Below are positions 52,749-58,738 of a stretch of DNA of 58,738 nucleotides, piece by piece. The number at the start of each line of letters is the position of its first letter. Positions within the stretch are counted from its first letter, which is position 1. The notes under the pieces were generated by a model. That model was not told where the DNA came from and ran no database searches. It was given only the letters and a program-made list of their open reading frames with translations. The DNA is from Xenorhabdus eapokensis. GTDB taxonomy: Bacteria > Pseudomonadota > Gammaproteobacteria > Enterobacterales > Enterobacteriaceae. The stretch covers positions 246,093-304,830 of the forward strand of contig NZ_MKGQ01000002.1 of NCBI RefSeq assembly GCF_001908105.1, written 5' to 3'. Position numbers and translations under genes: made by a program.

Positions 52749-52907
52749 ATGAAAAGACAGAAAAGAGACCGTTTAACCAGAGCGCTTTCCAGAGGTTATC
52801 ATGCAGGCATTTTGGGACGGCCACGGGAGCACTGTCCTTATCATTCATTGGATGCTCGTTCGTATTGGTTAGGGGGCTGGCGTCAGGCGCAGGAAGATCG
52901 TGTGTGA
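52749..52907 (+). CDS. rmf: Ribosome modulation factor
   Basis: RMF dimerises 70S ribosomes into inactive 100S particles in stationary phase. The 52-residue product, highly basic, starts MKRQKRDRLTRALSRGYHAG and contains CPYHSLDARSYWLGGWRQA. It ends at residue 52, three residues earlier than E. coli RMF (55). GAGGAAG at 52736-52742 is the ribosome binding site, 6 nt before the ATG. It stands between pqiC and fabA as in E. coli and is followed by a hairpin. Confidence 0.95.
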   Translation: MKRQKRDRLTRALSRGYHAGILGRPREHCPYHSLDARSYWLGGWRQAQEDRV

Positions 52908-52924
52908 GTTAATCAAAAGGGAGA

Positions 52925-52952
52925 AACACCTCCGCGCGGTAGCGGAGGTGTT
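52925..52952. terminator. Bidirectional hairpin between rmf and fabA
   Basis: AACACCTCCGC (52925-52935) and GCGGAGGTGTT (52942-52952) form an 11-bp GC-rich stem with a 6-nt loop between the convergent rmf and fabA genes. The minus-strand side is followed by TTTCTCCCTTTT, so it favours fabA, but it can serve both. Confidence 0.75.
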
Positions 52953-52982
52953 CAAAAATCGTTAGTTGCCAATAAAAATCGA

Positions 52983-53501
52983 TTAAAAGGCACTGGTATC
53001 TTTAAACAAGCCTACTTTCAAATCAGTCGCAGTATAAATCAGTTTACCATCTACCAGCACTTCACCATCAGCCAGACCCATAATTAATTTGCGATTAATG
53101 ACGCGCTTGAGATTAATGCGATAGGTCACTTTTTTAGCTGTTGGTAATATCTGACCGGTAAATTTAACTTCCCCCACACCGAGCGCACGGCCTTTACCTT
53201 CTCCACCGATCCAGCCCAGGAAGAAACCGACAAGCTGCCACATGGCATCAAGGCCAAGGCAGCCTGGCATGACAGGATCATTGGTAAAATGACAATCGAA
53301 AAACCACAACTCAGGGTTGATATCGAGTTCAGCCTCGATATACCCCTTATCGTAAGTACCACCGGTTTCTGTCATTTTTATGATGCGATCCATCATCAAC
53401 ATATTGCCAGAAGGCAGCGGTGGTCCATTCTCACCAAACAATTTACCTTGCCCAGAGGCTTGAAGTTCTTCTTTCGTGTAGGACTCTTGTTTTTTAAACA
53501 T
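52983..53501 (-). CDS. fabA: 3-hydroxydecanoyl-ACP dehydratase/isomerase
   Basis: FabA dehydrates 3-hydroxydecanoyl-ACP and isomerises trans-2 to cis-3-decenoyl-ACP, starting unsaturated fatty acid synthesis. The 172-residue product has the E. coli length. The catalytic His71 is in [15 protein letters not shown], with Asp85 in CLGLDAMWQ. Its promoter (53529-53576) carries FadR and FabR operator matches, so expression should rise with FadR and fall with FabR. Confidence 0.98.
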   Translation of the reverse strand: MFKKQESYTKEELQASGQGKLFGENGPPLPSGNMLMMDRIIKMTETGGTYDKGYIEAELDINPELWFFDCHFTNDPVMPGCLGLDAMWQLVGFFLGWIGGEGKGRALGVGEVKFTGQILPTAKKVTYRINLKRVINRKLIMGLADGEVLVDGKLIYTATDLKVGLFKDTSAF

Positions 53502-53528
53502 ATTTTCAGATAGCCTTATAATCGTGTA

Positions 53529-53576
53529 AGGCTAGAGAATAGCGTACACTTGTACACCCAACAACTCCGATCAGAT
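53529..53576 (-). promoter_or_regulatory. fabA promoter with FadR and FabR operators
   Basis: On the minus strand, TTGTTG (53559-53564) and TATTCT (53536-53541) are separated by exactly 17 bp, which places the start near 53529. The spacer holds the palindrome GTACA-N2-TGTAC (53544-53555), the FabR-type operator. ATCTGATCGGAGTTGTT at 53560-53576 overlaps the -35. It matches the E. coli fabA FadR site, as recalled (AACTGATCGGACTTGTT), at 15 of 17 bases. This is the same arrangement as in E. coli. Confidence 0.75.
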
Positions 53577-53585
53577 ATGAGGGAG

Positions 53586-55316
53586 TTAACCTAGCCAGCG
53601 GAGGAACCAAGGAAGCTGAGGTCTTTCTTGAATATGAGCTTGTGCAATACGTTCACATATCATAGCTAACAAGTGTTCTTTTTGTGGATCATAGTAAGGA
53701 ATACCTGTTAACAATGATATCGTCTCAGAAACATGCTCAACTGCCCAAATATGAAATTGTCCATTCTTTACCGCATCAATAACATCTTGATTTAAGCACA
53801 AATGTTGAACATTTGCGGTTGGGATAATGACGCCCTGATGACCGGTTAACTTTCGGTAGTGACATATACGGAAGAAACTCTCAATTTTTTCATTAACGCC
53901 ACCAATAGGTTGCACATAACCAAATTGATCTACTGCGCCCGTAACGGCAATTTGCTGGTCGATCGGTTGTTGTGACAACGCACTGATAAAAGCGCACAAT
54001 TCGGCGAGTGAAGCACTGTCCCCATCCACTTCACCATAGGATTGTTCAAATACAATCGAAGCTGAGAACGGTTGTGGTTGCTCTAATTTCAATTCAGAAA
54101 TTAAATAAGCCTGCATGATCATCATGCCTTTTGCATGAATATTGCCACCTAATTCAACCTTGCGTTCCACATCGATAAATTCCCCATCCCCTAAATGCGC
54201 AACACAACTGATACGAGAAGGTTCTCCTATTGGATCAGGGTGTCCAGGATATTCGAGTACAGATAACCCATTAATTTGACCAATAACTGAACCTTGCGTG
54301 TGAATCAATATCTGGCCTTTCAGCATTTCATCTATGCTGCGTTCAGCCAAATAACCATGACGCCAGGTACGATTATCTTCCGCTTGTTGCAGGGAGTGTT
54401 TGGTGATCTGTTTTTCCTGTTGATAATTGGCAGCGGCTGCCAATTTTTGCTGTATCCATTGAATGTCCAGAGGTAACCGGAATTGATCTTCTGTGTAACG
54501 GGTAGCAAGCTTAATTAACTCAGGCCAGGCATCGGCACTTAATGGAGGCAAGTTTTGTTGCTGAGTGATTCCATTAACGTACTGGCACCATATTGTTAGA
54601 TCATTTTCTGCATGAAAGGGCATATCCAGCTCAAATTCGCCATACAAAGCGCTGTTTGCCAGTTCAGGTTCAATGGCCTGTAACTCTTCAAGACTGAGCC
54701 TGTCACCGACTAAAATCAGGCGCAGATCCAATTCCATTGAAGGTATTGGCAATGGCAGGGAACGATTTTCATCGTGTGACAGCCAGTCAAAACGGCGCTG
54801 AATAATCATCTGCTTGAGACGAACCCACATCAATGGCTGAGAGAGCAGGGTGCGCAAAGGCAAAATCAAGATACCACCATTTACTTGATGGATGAGGCCT
54901 GGTTGCAGTTGAAGTACCCCTTGGTACGTATAGACATTGCCAAATAATTGCTCAGGTTCAATCCACTCACGGTAAGCAACTCGTTCAGTTGGTGCAAAAA
55001 TACCTTCCCCTGAAGAGTGCCAGGTAATGGTTTGGTGCTCAATTTGGTAATAACCACCGACAGTTGGATGGCTCTGCGGTAACAAAGAGGAAATAGTATG
55101 GGATAGAAGAGACAGATAAACATCACTCTCTTCTGCTTTCAGTAGCATAAAAGGTTGACGCAGGGAGGTCTGACAAAAAAGGGATAACCCACTATGTAGC
55201 CTGGGTTGAACCATATTCATTGTGATGGGGGGCAATTCAGCGACAGAATGGAAGAGTGCCTGATAAGGTGCATTGTTTGGCTGTAATGCCTGCCAGTCTA
55301 GTTTTATATTCGTCAA
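53586..55316 (-). CDS. lonH: LonH, Lon-like protease homologue (YcbZ)
   Basis: This is a Lon-type Ser-Lys protease homologue that lacks a canonical Walker A in its N-terminal half (FMLLKAEES in its place). The catalytic serine is in YGEVDGDSASLAEL and the lysine in GGVNEKIES. The frame is open to an ATG at 55352 (588 residues). The E. coli N-terminus (MTITKLAWRDLVPD) aligns with TTG-initiated MTNIKLDWQALQPN at 55316 (576 residues). A TATAAT at 55355-55360 would start transcription after the ATG at 55352. TTG is therefore preferred, though it lacks a strong ribosome binding site. Divergent from matP. Confidence 0.85.
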   Translation of the reverse strand: MTNIKLDWQALQPNNAPYQALFHSVAELPPITMNMVQPRLHSGLSLFCQTSLRQPFMLLKAEESDVYLSLLSHTISSLLPQSHPTVGGYYQIEHQTITWHSSGEGIFAPTERVAYREWIEPEQLFGNVYTYQGVLQLQPGLIHQVNGGILILPLRTLLSQPLMWVRLKQMIIQRRFDWLSHDENRSLPLPIPSMELDLRLILVGDRLSLEELQAIEPELANSALYGEFELDMPFHAENDLTIWCQYVNGITQQQNLPPLSADAWPELIKLATRYTEDQFRLPLDIQWIQQKLAAAANYQQEKQITKHSLQQAEDNRTWRHGYLAERSIDEMLKGQILIHTQGSVIGQINGLSVLEYPGHPDPIGEPSRISCVAHLGDGEFIDVERKVELGGNIHAKGMMIMQAYLISELKLEQPQPFSASIVFEQSYGEVDGDSASLAELCAFISALSQQPIDQQIAVTGAVDQFGYVQPIGGVNEKIESFFRICHYRKLTGHQGVIIPTANVQHLCLNQDVIDAVKNGQFHIWAVEHVSETISLLTGIPYYDPQKEHLLAMICERIAQAHIQERPQLPWFLRWLG

Positions 55317-55523
55317 GGTGATAGCTACATCATATAGTGAAAAGGGAAACATTTATTATACAAGATTAGTCAATGAATCGACATGCCAGAATTTTGAAAG
55401 AAACGACATTTGAGCCAGAGCTTTCATTGATTGTAAGATATGCCAATATTCTGTGTTGTTATAGGAAATTTAAAGAAATAGTTGCTATGCTTAATTTTAG
55501 TTACGCTGTCACTGAGAGATGAA

Positions 55524-55973
55524 ATGAAATATCAACAATTGGAAAATCTGGAATGTGGCTGGAAGTGGGCTTATTTGGCAAAAAAACACCGTGAAGGTGA
55601 GCCGATTACTAAATACATTGAAAAAAGTGCTGCGCAAGATGCGGTCAATGAATTAATGAATTTAGAAAGTGAGCCAGTCAAGGTACTGAAATGGATTGCT
55701 CTGCATATGAATCCGGATTTGTCCAACCGAATGAAACAAACGATTCGGGCACGGCGTAAACGTCATTTTAATGCTGAACACCAACACTCGCGTAAGAAAT
55801 CCATCGATTTGGATTTTCATGTCTGGCAGCGGCTTTCTGCGCTTTCCCAACGTCGTGGCAATACCCTGTCAGAAACAATCATACTGTTATTGGAAGATGC
55901 TGAATATCGGGAAAAGTATGCTCACCAAATGTCGAGTTTGAAGCAGGATCTGGAAGCAATACTCGGAGAATAA
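55524..55973 (+). CDS. matP: Macrodomain Ter protein MatP
   Basis: MatP binds matS sites and organises the Ter macrodomain, and it keeps MukBEF away from Ter. The frame opens at 55482, but the family start [18 protein letters not shown] at 55524 follows GAGAGATGAA and gives 149 residues, near the E. coli length of 150. The ribbon-helix-helix DNA-binding segment is [30 protein letters not shown] (about residues 90-120). The C-terminal coiled coil ends in [13 protein letters not shown]. Note that its functional partner MukBEF is encoded in the same window. Confidence 0.97.
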   Translation: MKYQQLENLECGWKWAYLAKKHREGEPITKYIEKSAAQDAVNELMNLESEPVKVLKWIALHMNPDLSNRMKQTIRARRKRHFNAEHQHSRKKSIDLDFHVWQRLSALSQRRGNTLSETIILLLEDAEYREKYAHQMSSLKQDLEAILGE

Positions 55974-56000
55974 TCCTGTTGCTAAATAAGAGGAAGGGAT

Positions 56001-56025
56001 AAAACCCCATTAATAATGGGGTTTT
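56001..56025. terminator. Bidirectional terminator between matP and ompA
   Basis: AAAACCCCAT (56001-56010) and ATGGGGTTTT (56016-56025) form a 10-bp stem with a 5-nt loop. It lies between convergent matP and ompA and has T on both outer sides. Confidence 0.85.
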
Positions 56026-56046
56026 AATAAGTTGATTAGAATAGCA

Positions 56047-57153
56047 TTATTGAGCAGATTTTGGATGAGTTACCACTTCAGTCGTGCCCTGAATGTTGAT
56101 ATCTACACGACGATCTGGAGCCAGGCAGTCGATAAGTTTAGAACGAACTTTAATCTTGTCACAGGTAGAGCCAGTGACAGGGTTTTCTTTACCACGACCT
56201 TCTGCCTGAATGCTATCTGCTGGGATACCTTTAGCAACCAGATAATCTACGACGGACTGAGCACGTTTTTGAGACAGTGGCAGGTTGTAATTTTGGCTGC
56301 CGATGCGGTCAGTGTGGCCGACTACCAGAACCTTACCCTGGGTTGGGTCGATTTTAGCCAGTTGGTTATAAAGGTTGTCCAGTTCCTGTTGACCTTCTGC
56401 TTTCAGTGTTGATTTGTTGAAATTGAACAGAACATCAGAGCGCAGGGTAAAGCTCTTGCTTTCAACCACAGGCGCTGGTGCAACTGGAGGTGCGACTGGT
56501 GTAACGACCGGCGCAGCTTCATCTTGTCCGAAACGGTAAGAAACACCAACACTCAACAGGCTGTTATCTGGACGGGCACCAACAGTAGTGGCATCACCGA
56601 TGTTGTTAACCCATTGATAATCCACACGGGTTGCCAGATTTTTTGTCAATGCATATTCGACACCAATCGCGGCCAGAGGAGAAAGACCTGTATAGTCGTT
56701 TTTCTTCCTGACTTGTGTAGGAGAAGCGGCATCAGCGTGATAAGTCGCAGAGGAATCGGCACGCACTACCATACCCCCAAGACGAGTATACACATCCAGA
56801 TTGTCTAGTACTGGGTAGCTCAGTTTAGTAGTCAATTGAATGCCTTGGGCACGGAAAGCACCATTATTAATGCTGCCTTTATAAGCGATGCGGCCTAACC
56901 AATCGTAACCCAGCTCAAAGCCTAAGTATGGGGTTGCCTGATAACCAACATAAGCCCCCGCACCTAACTGGCTTTTTTCGGGAGAGCCGTTACCAATCCG
57001 GTTATCATAACCATTACCGTAGAAATTTACGTCATGGTATTGAGACCAACCCAGTTTAGCACCGGTATACCAGGTGTTGTCTTTTGGAGCTGCTTGAACA
57101 GCAGTTGCGAAAGTTGCCACTGCCACTGCTACTGCGATAGCTGTCTTTTTCAT
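56047..57153 (-). CDS. ompA: Outer membrane protein A
   Basis: OmpA is an abundant outer-membrane protein that links the outer membrane to peptidoglycan. The family start [21 protein letters not shown] at 57153 follows AACGAGGCG and gives 368 residues; the open frame itself reaches 57183. The signal peptide ends near residue 21. The 8-strand barrel is followed by a Pro/Val-rich linker ([18 protein letters not shown]), and the OmpA-like peptidoglycan-binding domain is at about residues 225-350 ([20 protein letters not shown]). It is somewhat longer than E. coli OmpA (346), with a longer C-terminal tail. Confidence 0.97.
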   Translation of the reverse strand: MKKTAIAVAVAVATFATAVQAAPKDNTWYTGAKLGWSQYHDVNFYGNGYDNRIGNGSPEKSQLGAGAYVGYQATPYLGFELGYDWLGRIAYKGSINNGAFRAQGIQLTTKLSYPVLDNLDVYTRLGGMVVRADSSATYHADAASPTQVRKKNDYTGLSPLAAIGVEYALTKNLATRVDYQWVNNIGDATTVGARPDNSLLSVGVSYRFGQDEAAPVVTPVAPPVAPAPVVESKSFTLRSDVLFNFNKSTLKAEGQQELDNLYNQLAKIDPTQGKVLVVGHTDRIGSQNYNLPLSQKRAQSVVDYLVAKGIPADSIQAEGRGKENPVTGSTCDKIKVRSKLIDCLAPDRRVDINIQGTTEVVTHPKSAQ

Positions 57154-57275
57154 TTTACGCCTCGTTATCATCCAAATAGGCAATTGGCTTTAAAAGCCTT
57201 ATTGTTAGCCACTGGTTAAAATGTTCTGTTAGGTAACCATGCTTTAATCATAATCAGAAGATGTGTTCTGAAATA

Positions 57276-57342
57276 TAAGAGCGGTCAGCACAACTCCCTA
57301 AACTGTGTAAAGTCTACAACGAAGTTAAAAAGTTACAAGTGC
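57276..57342 (-). promoter_or_regulatory. ompA promoter region
   Basis: On the minus strand, the block that starts at 57342 (CACTTGTAACTTTTTAACTT) and the one that follows (CGTTGTAGACTTTACA, to 57306) resemble the E. coli ompA promoter as recalled. TTTACA at 57306-57311 would be the -35, which implies a leader of about 120 nt (E. coli 133). The -10 is not clear. Just upstream TGTGA-N6-GTACA (57345-57360) matches the CRP core at 8 of 10 positions. Confidence 0.5.
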
Positions 57343-57460
57343 ACTGTGATTCATGGTACAAAAAATTTAATTATCGAATGACAAAACATAAATATTTTTG
57401 ACGAACATTTACAATATTTACAGTATTAATATATTGATTTTCATTGCAAACAATAATGAT

Positions 57461-57507
57461 TACTCAATGAGTAGCTTATTTTTTATAAAAAATGTTGGGA
57501 TTAATCC
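57461..57507. repeat. Three adjacent palindromes between sulA and ompA
   Basis: TACTCA-A-TGAGTA (57461-57473), the all-AT palindrome ATTTTTTATAAAAAAT (57478-57493) and GGATTAATCC (57498-57507) lie in a row just after the sulA stop. They may end sulA or isolate it from ompA. No typical GC stem with T-tail is present. The rest of 57154-57516 holds the ompA leader and promoter. Confidence 0.4.
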
Positions 57508-57516
57508 TAATTTAAG

Positions 57517-58089
57517 TCAATGATAGTAATTAGAGTAAACTTGTAGCCTATTTTTTTGTGCAATGAGGGGATGTGATAAATTTTGTGGCCGCATAATAAA
57601 ACCGAGAGTAATACCCTTTTGCGCCGCTATTTGTAATGTATTTAATTGATATTCTGATAATTCCGGTAACCAACCCAATACAACACTATAATTACCGCTT
57701 GCCAGCGCTTTTTCCATGGCATTAATTGAAGCAATAGGACGGATTTGATTTAGTTGGATAATTTTATTTAAGGGAAGCCCCGCATCTATTAACCATTGGC
57801 GACTTAACCGTTTATTAGGATTCACCCAAAGTAACCATCGATTTTCTTTTCCGGACTGACGCAATAAAGGAAGAAGAATGTGATTAATGACAGGCTGGTG
57901 TTCATGGTAAATCAGCTCACTGACCATGCCTTTTATCATGTGTGCAGTGCATTGAGGTAGTTTCACAAAAGACACTCTTTTCATGGTCATCCCAACCATT
58001 TTTTTGTCTGTTTTATGTTCGTTCACGGTTGTACCAGTAGCTGTTGTTTTTTTCTCAATGAGATGTTCCCACGTTGATCGGATGCTCAT
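57517..58089 (-). CDS. sulA: SOS cell-division inhibitor SulA
   Basis: SulA binds FtsZ and blocks division after DNA damage; it is degraded by Lon. The 190-residue product is longer than E. coli SulA (169) at its N-terminus. It keeps the core RWLLWVNPNKRLSRQWLIDAGLP (near residue 85), GNYSVVLGWLPELSEYQLNTLQ and IMRPQ. It also keeps the C-terminal NYYH tail, which resembles the Lon-recognised end of the E. coli protein. AAGGA precedes the ATG. A perfect SOS box lies 22 bp upstream. Confidence 0.93.
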   Translation of the reverse strand: MSIRSTWEHLIEKKTTATGTTVNEHKTDKKMVGMTMKRVSFVKLPQCTAHMIKGMVSELIYHEHQPVINHILLPLLRQSGKENRWLLWVNPNKRLSRQWLIDAGLPLNKIIQLNQIRPIASINAMEKALASGNYSVVLGWLPELSEYQLNTLQIAAQKGITLGFIMRPQNLSHPLIAQKNRLQVYSNYYH

Positions 58090-58110
58090 AATGTTCCTTG
58101 CTACAATAAA

Positions 58111-58126
58111 CTGTATATTTATACAG
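58111..58126 (-). promoter_or_regulatory. LexA (SOS) box of sulA
   Basis: CTGTATATTTATACAG has the invariant CTGT and ACAG ends and the AT-rich 8-bp centre of the LexA consensus. It lies 22-37 bp upstream of the sulA ATG, where it would cover the -10 region and block transcription until DNA damage. Confidence 0.9.
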
Positions 58127-58161
58127 TATAACGATATTTGATTAAAAGCAAGTCTCTTTTT

Positions 58162-58177
58162 TTCAAAGCGCTTCGCA
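58162..58177 (+). promoter_or_regulatory. CRP-S-like site upstream of sxy
   Basis: TTCAA-N6-TCGCA contains one perfect half of the CRP-S motif (TGCGA-N6-TCGCA) and three of five bases in the other. CRP-S sites need Sxy with CRP, and E. coli sxy is known to regulate itself this way. It lies 154-169 bp before the sxy ATG, in the 58090-58330 spacer shared with sulA. Confidence 0.4.
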
Positions 58178-58330
58178 AAAATTTACAGAAATTAGAATTT
58201 TTCTACCTTAACGATTGGCAGTTGGGATTAGATTGCGTATGGTTTTAATTAATTGTTCTAGTTATCTATTTTATTAACAGAAGGCATGATTAAACATTAC
58301 TTTGGAATGTGATTCATGGAGTGATAAAAA

Positions 58331-58642
58331 ATGTTTTTATCTGGAGCTCGTTTTGCTCAATTGCAACATGGTGTATCTTCGCTGGGAACGCTTAAGAAAA
58401 AATCTCAATTTGGTGGCATTGGATTGTTAATTGATAATGTTTTATTTGCTATCAGTTCTGATGGAGAGCTTTATTTACGAGGAAATAGTCATGCTGAGGT
58501 ACTATTTAAAGCCAGGGGAATGGAAAAATTTATTTATTCAAAAAGAGGAATACCTGTGACTTTGCGGTATTACCATGTTAATGAATCACTTTGGCAAGAT
58601 CAAAAACAGTTATTCGAGTATGTAAATTTAGCCTACCAGTAA
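58331..58642 (+). CDS. sxy: Short Sxy/TfoX protein, N-terminal domain only
   Basis: Sxy/TfoX is the competence activator that works with CRP at CRP-S promoters. The 103-residue product contains the TfoX N-terminal domain (SQFGGIGLLIDNVLFAISSDGELYLR and VTLRYYHVNESLWQDQKQL, matching E. coli Sxy). It stops at a TAA at 58640-58642, where the E. coli protein (209 residues) continues with the TfoX C-terminal helical domain. The following 96 bases do not resemble that domain in the same frame. GGAG before the ATG is the ribosome binding site. Truncation, a split gene or a natural short form are all possible. Confidence 0.8.
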   Translation: MFLSGARFAQLQHGVSSLGTLKKKSQFGGIGLLIDNVLFAISSDGELYLRGNSHAEVLFKARGMEKFIYSKRGIPVTLRYYHVNESLWQDQKQLFEYVNLAYQ

Positions 58643-58650
58643 ATAAGCTT

Positions 58651-58737
58651 TCATAATAACGATACACTCATTTTTCTCACTCCCGGTTGTTGCCCTGATG
58701 AAAAGGCGGTCATAAATTCTTCAACGCACACTAAGAG
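58651..58737 (-). CDS. 3' end of a gene entering from the right edge (partial)
   Basis: On the minus strand an open frame of 28 codons plus TGA (58651-58653) enters from the window end and reads ...CVEEFMTAFSSGQQPGVRKMSVSLL. In E. coli the gene beyond sxy is yccS on this strand, so position fits yccS. I cannot confirm that from so few residues, and a chance frame is possible. Confidence 0.3.
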   Translation of the reverse strand, partial: LLVCVEEFMTAFSSGQQPGVRKMSVSLL

Positions 58738-58738
58738 T

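Noticed and set aside
1..58738. tRNA or rRNA genes, CRISPR arrays, insertion sequences, prophage genes
   Set aside because: Read through both strands without finding a T-loop signature, direct-repeat array, transposase, integrase or phage protein.

Overview
The window is a chromosomal core segment from a gammaproteobacterium of order Enterobacterales. The proteins are close to those of E. coli, and gene order follows the E. coli pflA to sxy segment almost without a break. The AT-rich spacers, an OmpF-family porin between asnS and aspC, and the compact order point to Morganellaceae, most likely Xenorhabdus or Photorhabdus. The genus is an inference from recall, not from a search.

Layout. 1-4.4 kb (minus strand): anaerobic pyruvate and formate module pflA, pflB, focA, behind an FNR-type promoter. 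4.6-7.7 kb: ycaO, then a periplasmic asparaginase (ansB) that is not at this place in E. coli K-12. 8-13.7 kb (plus): serC-aroA, cmk, rpsA, ihfB. 13.9-20.2 kb (plus): comEC and the lipid A/LPS supply genes msbA-lpxK-ycaR-kdsB. 20.2-28.5 kb: elyC (minus), then the overlapping cmoM-mukF-mukE-mukB condensin operon. 28.6-33 kb: aphA (a second difference from E. coli K-12), ldtD, ycbK, gloC. 33-38.7 kb (minus): aspC, the porin, asnS, pncB. 39-49 kb: pepN, pyrD, zapC, ycbX (minus), rlmL, uup. 49-53 kb: pqiABC, the small ribosome-hibernation gene rmf, fabA (minus). 53.6-58.7 kb: lonH (minus), matP, ompA (minus), sulA (minus, SOS box) and a short sxy/tfoX.

The genes group into cell-envelope work (msbA, lpxK, kdsB, elyC, ldtD, ycbK, porin, ompA, pqiABC, fabA), chromosome organisation and division (mukFEB, ihfB, matP, zapC, sulA), translation and rRNA/tRNA modification (rpsA, rlmL, cmoM, asnS, rmf, ycaO, uup), and metabolism.

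I found no CRISPR array, insertion sequence, prophage, tRNA or rRNA gene, and no obviously new multi-gene system. The points most worth a second look are regulatory: a class II FNR site exactly at -41.5 for focA-pfl; a fabA promoter with FadR and FabR operators; OmpR-site and MicF-target conservation at the porin gene; a short ORF with a good ribosome binding site overlapping the pepN start; a competence regulator (Sxy) that stops after its N-terminal domain; and unusual start codons for pqiA, pqiB and lonH.
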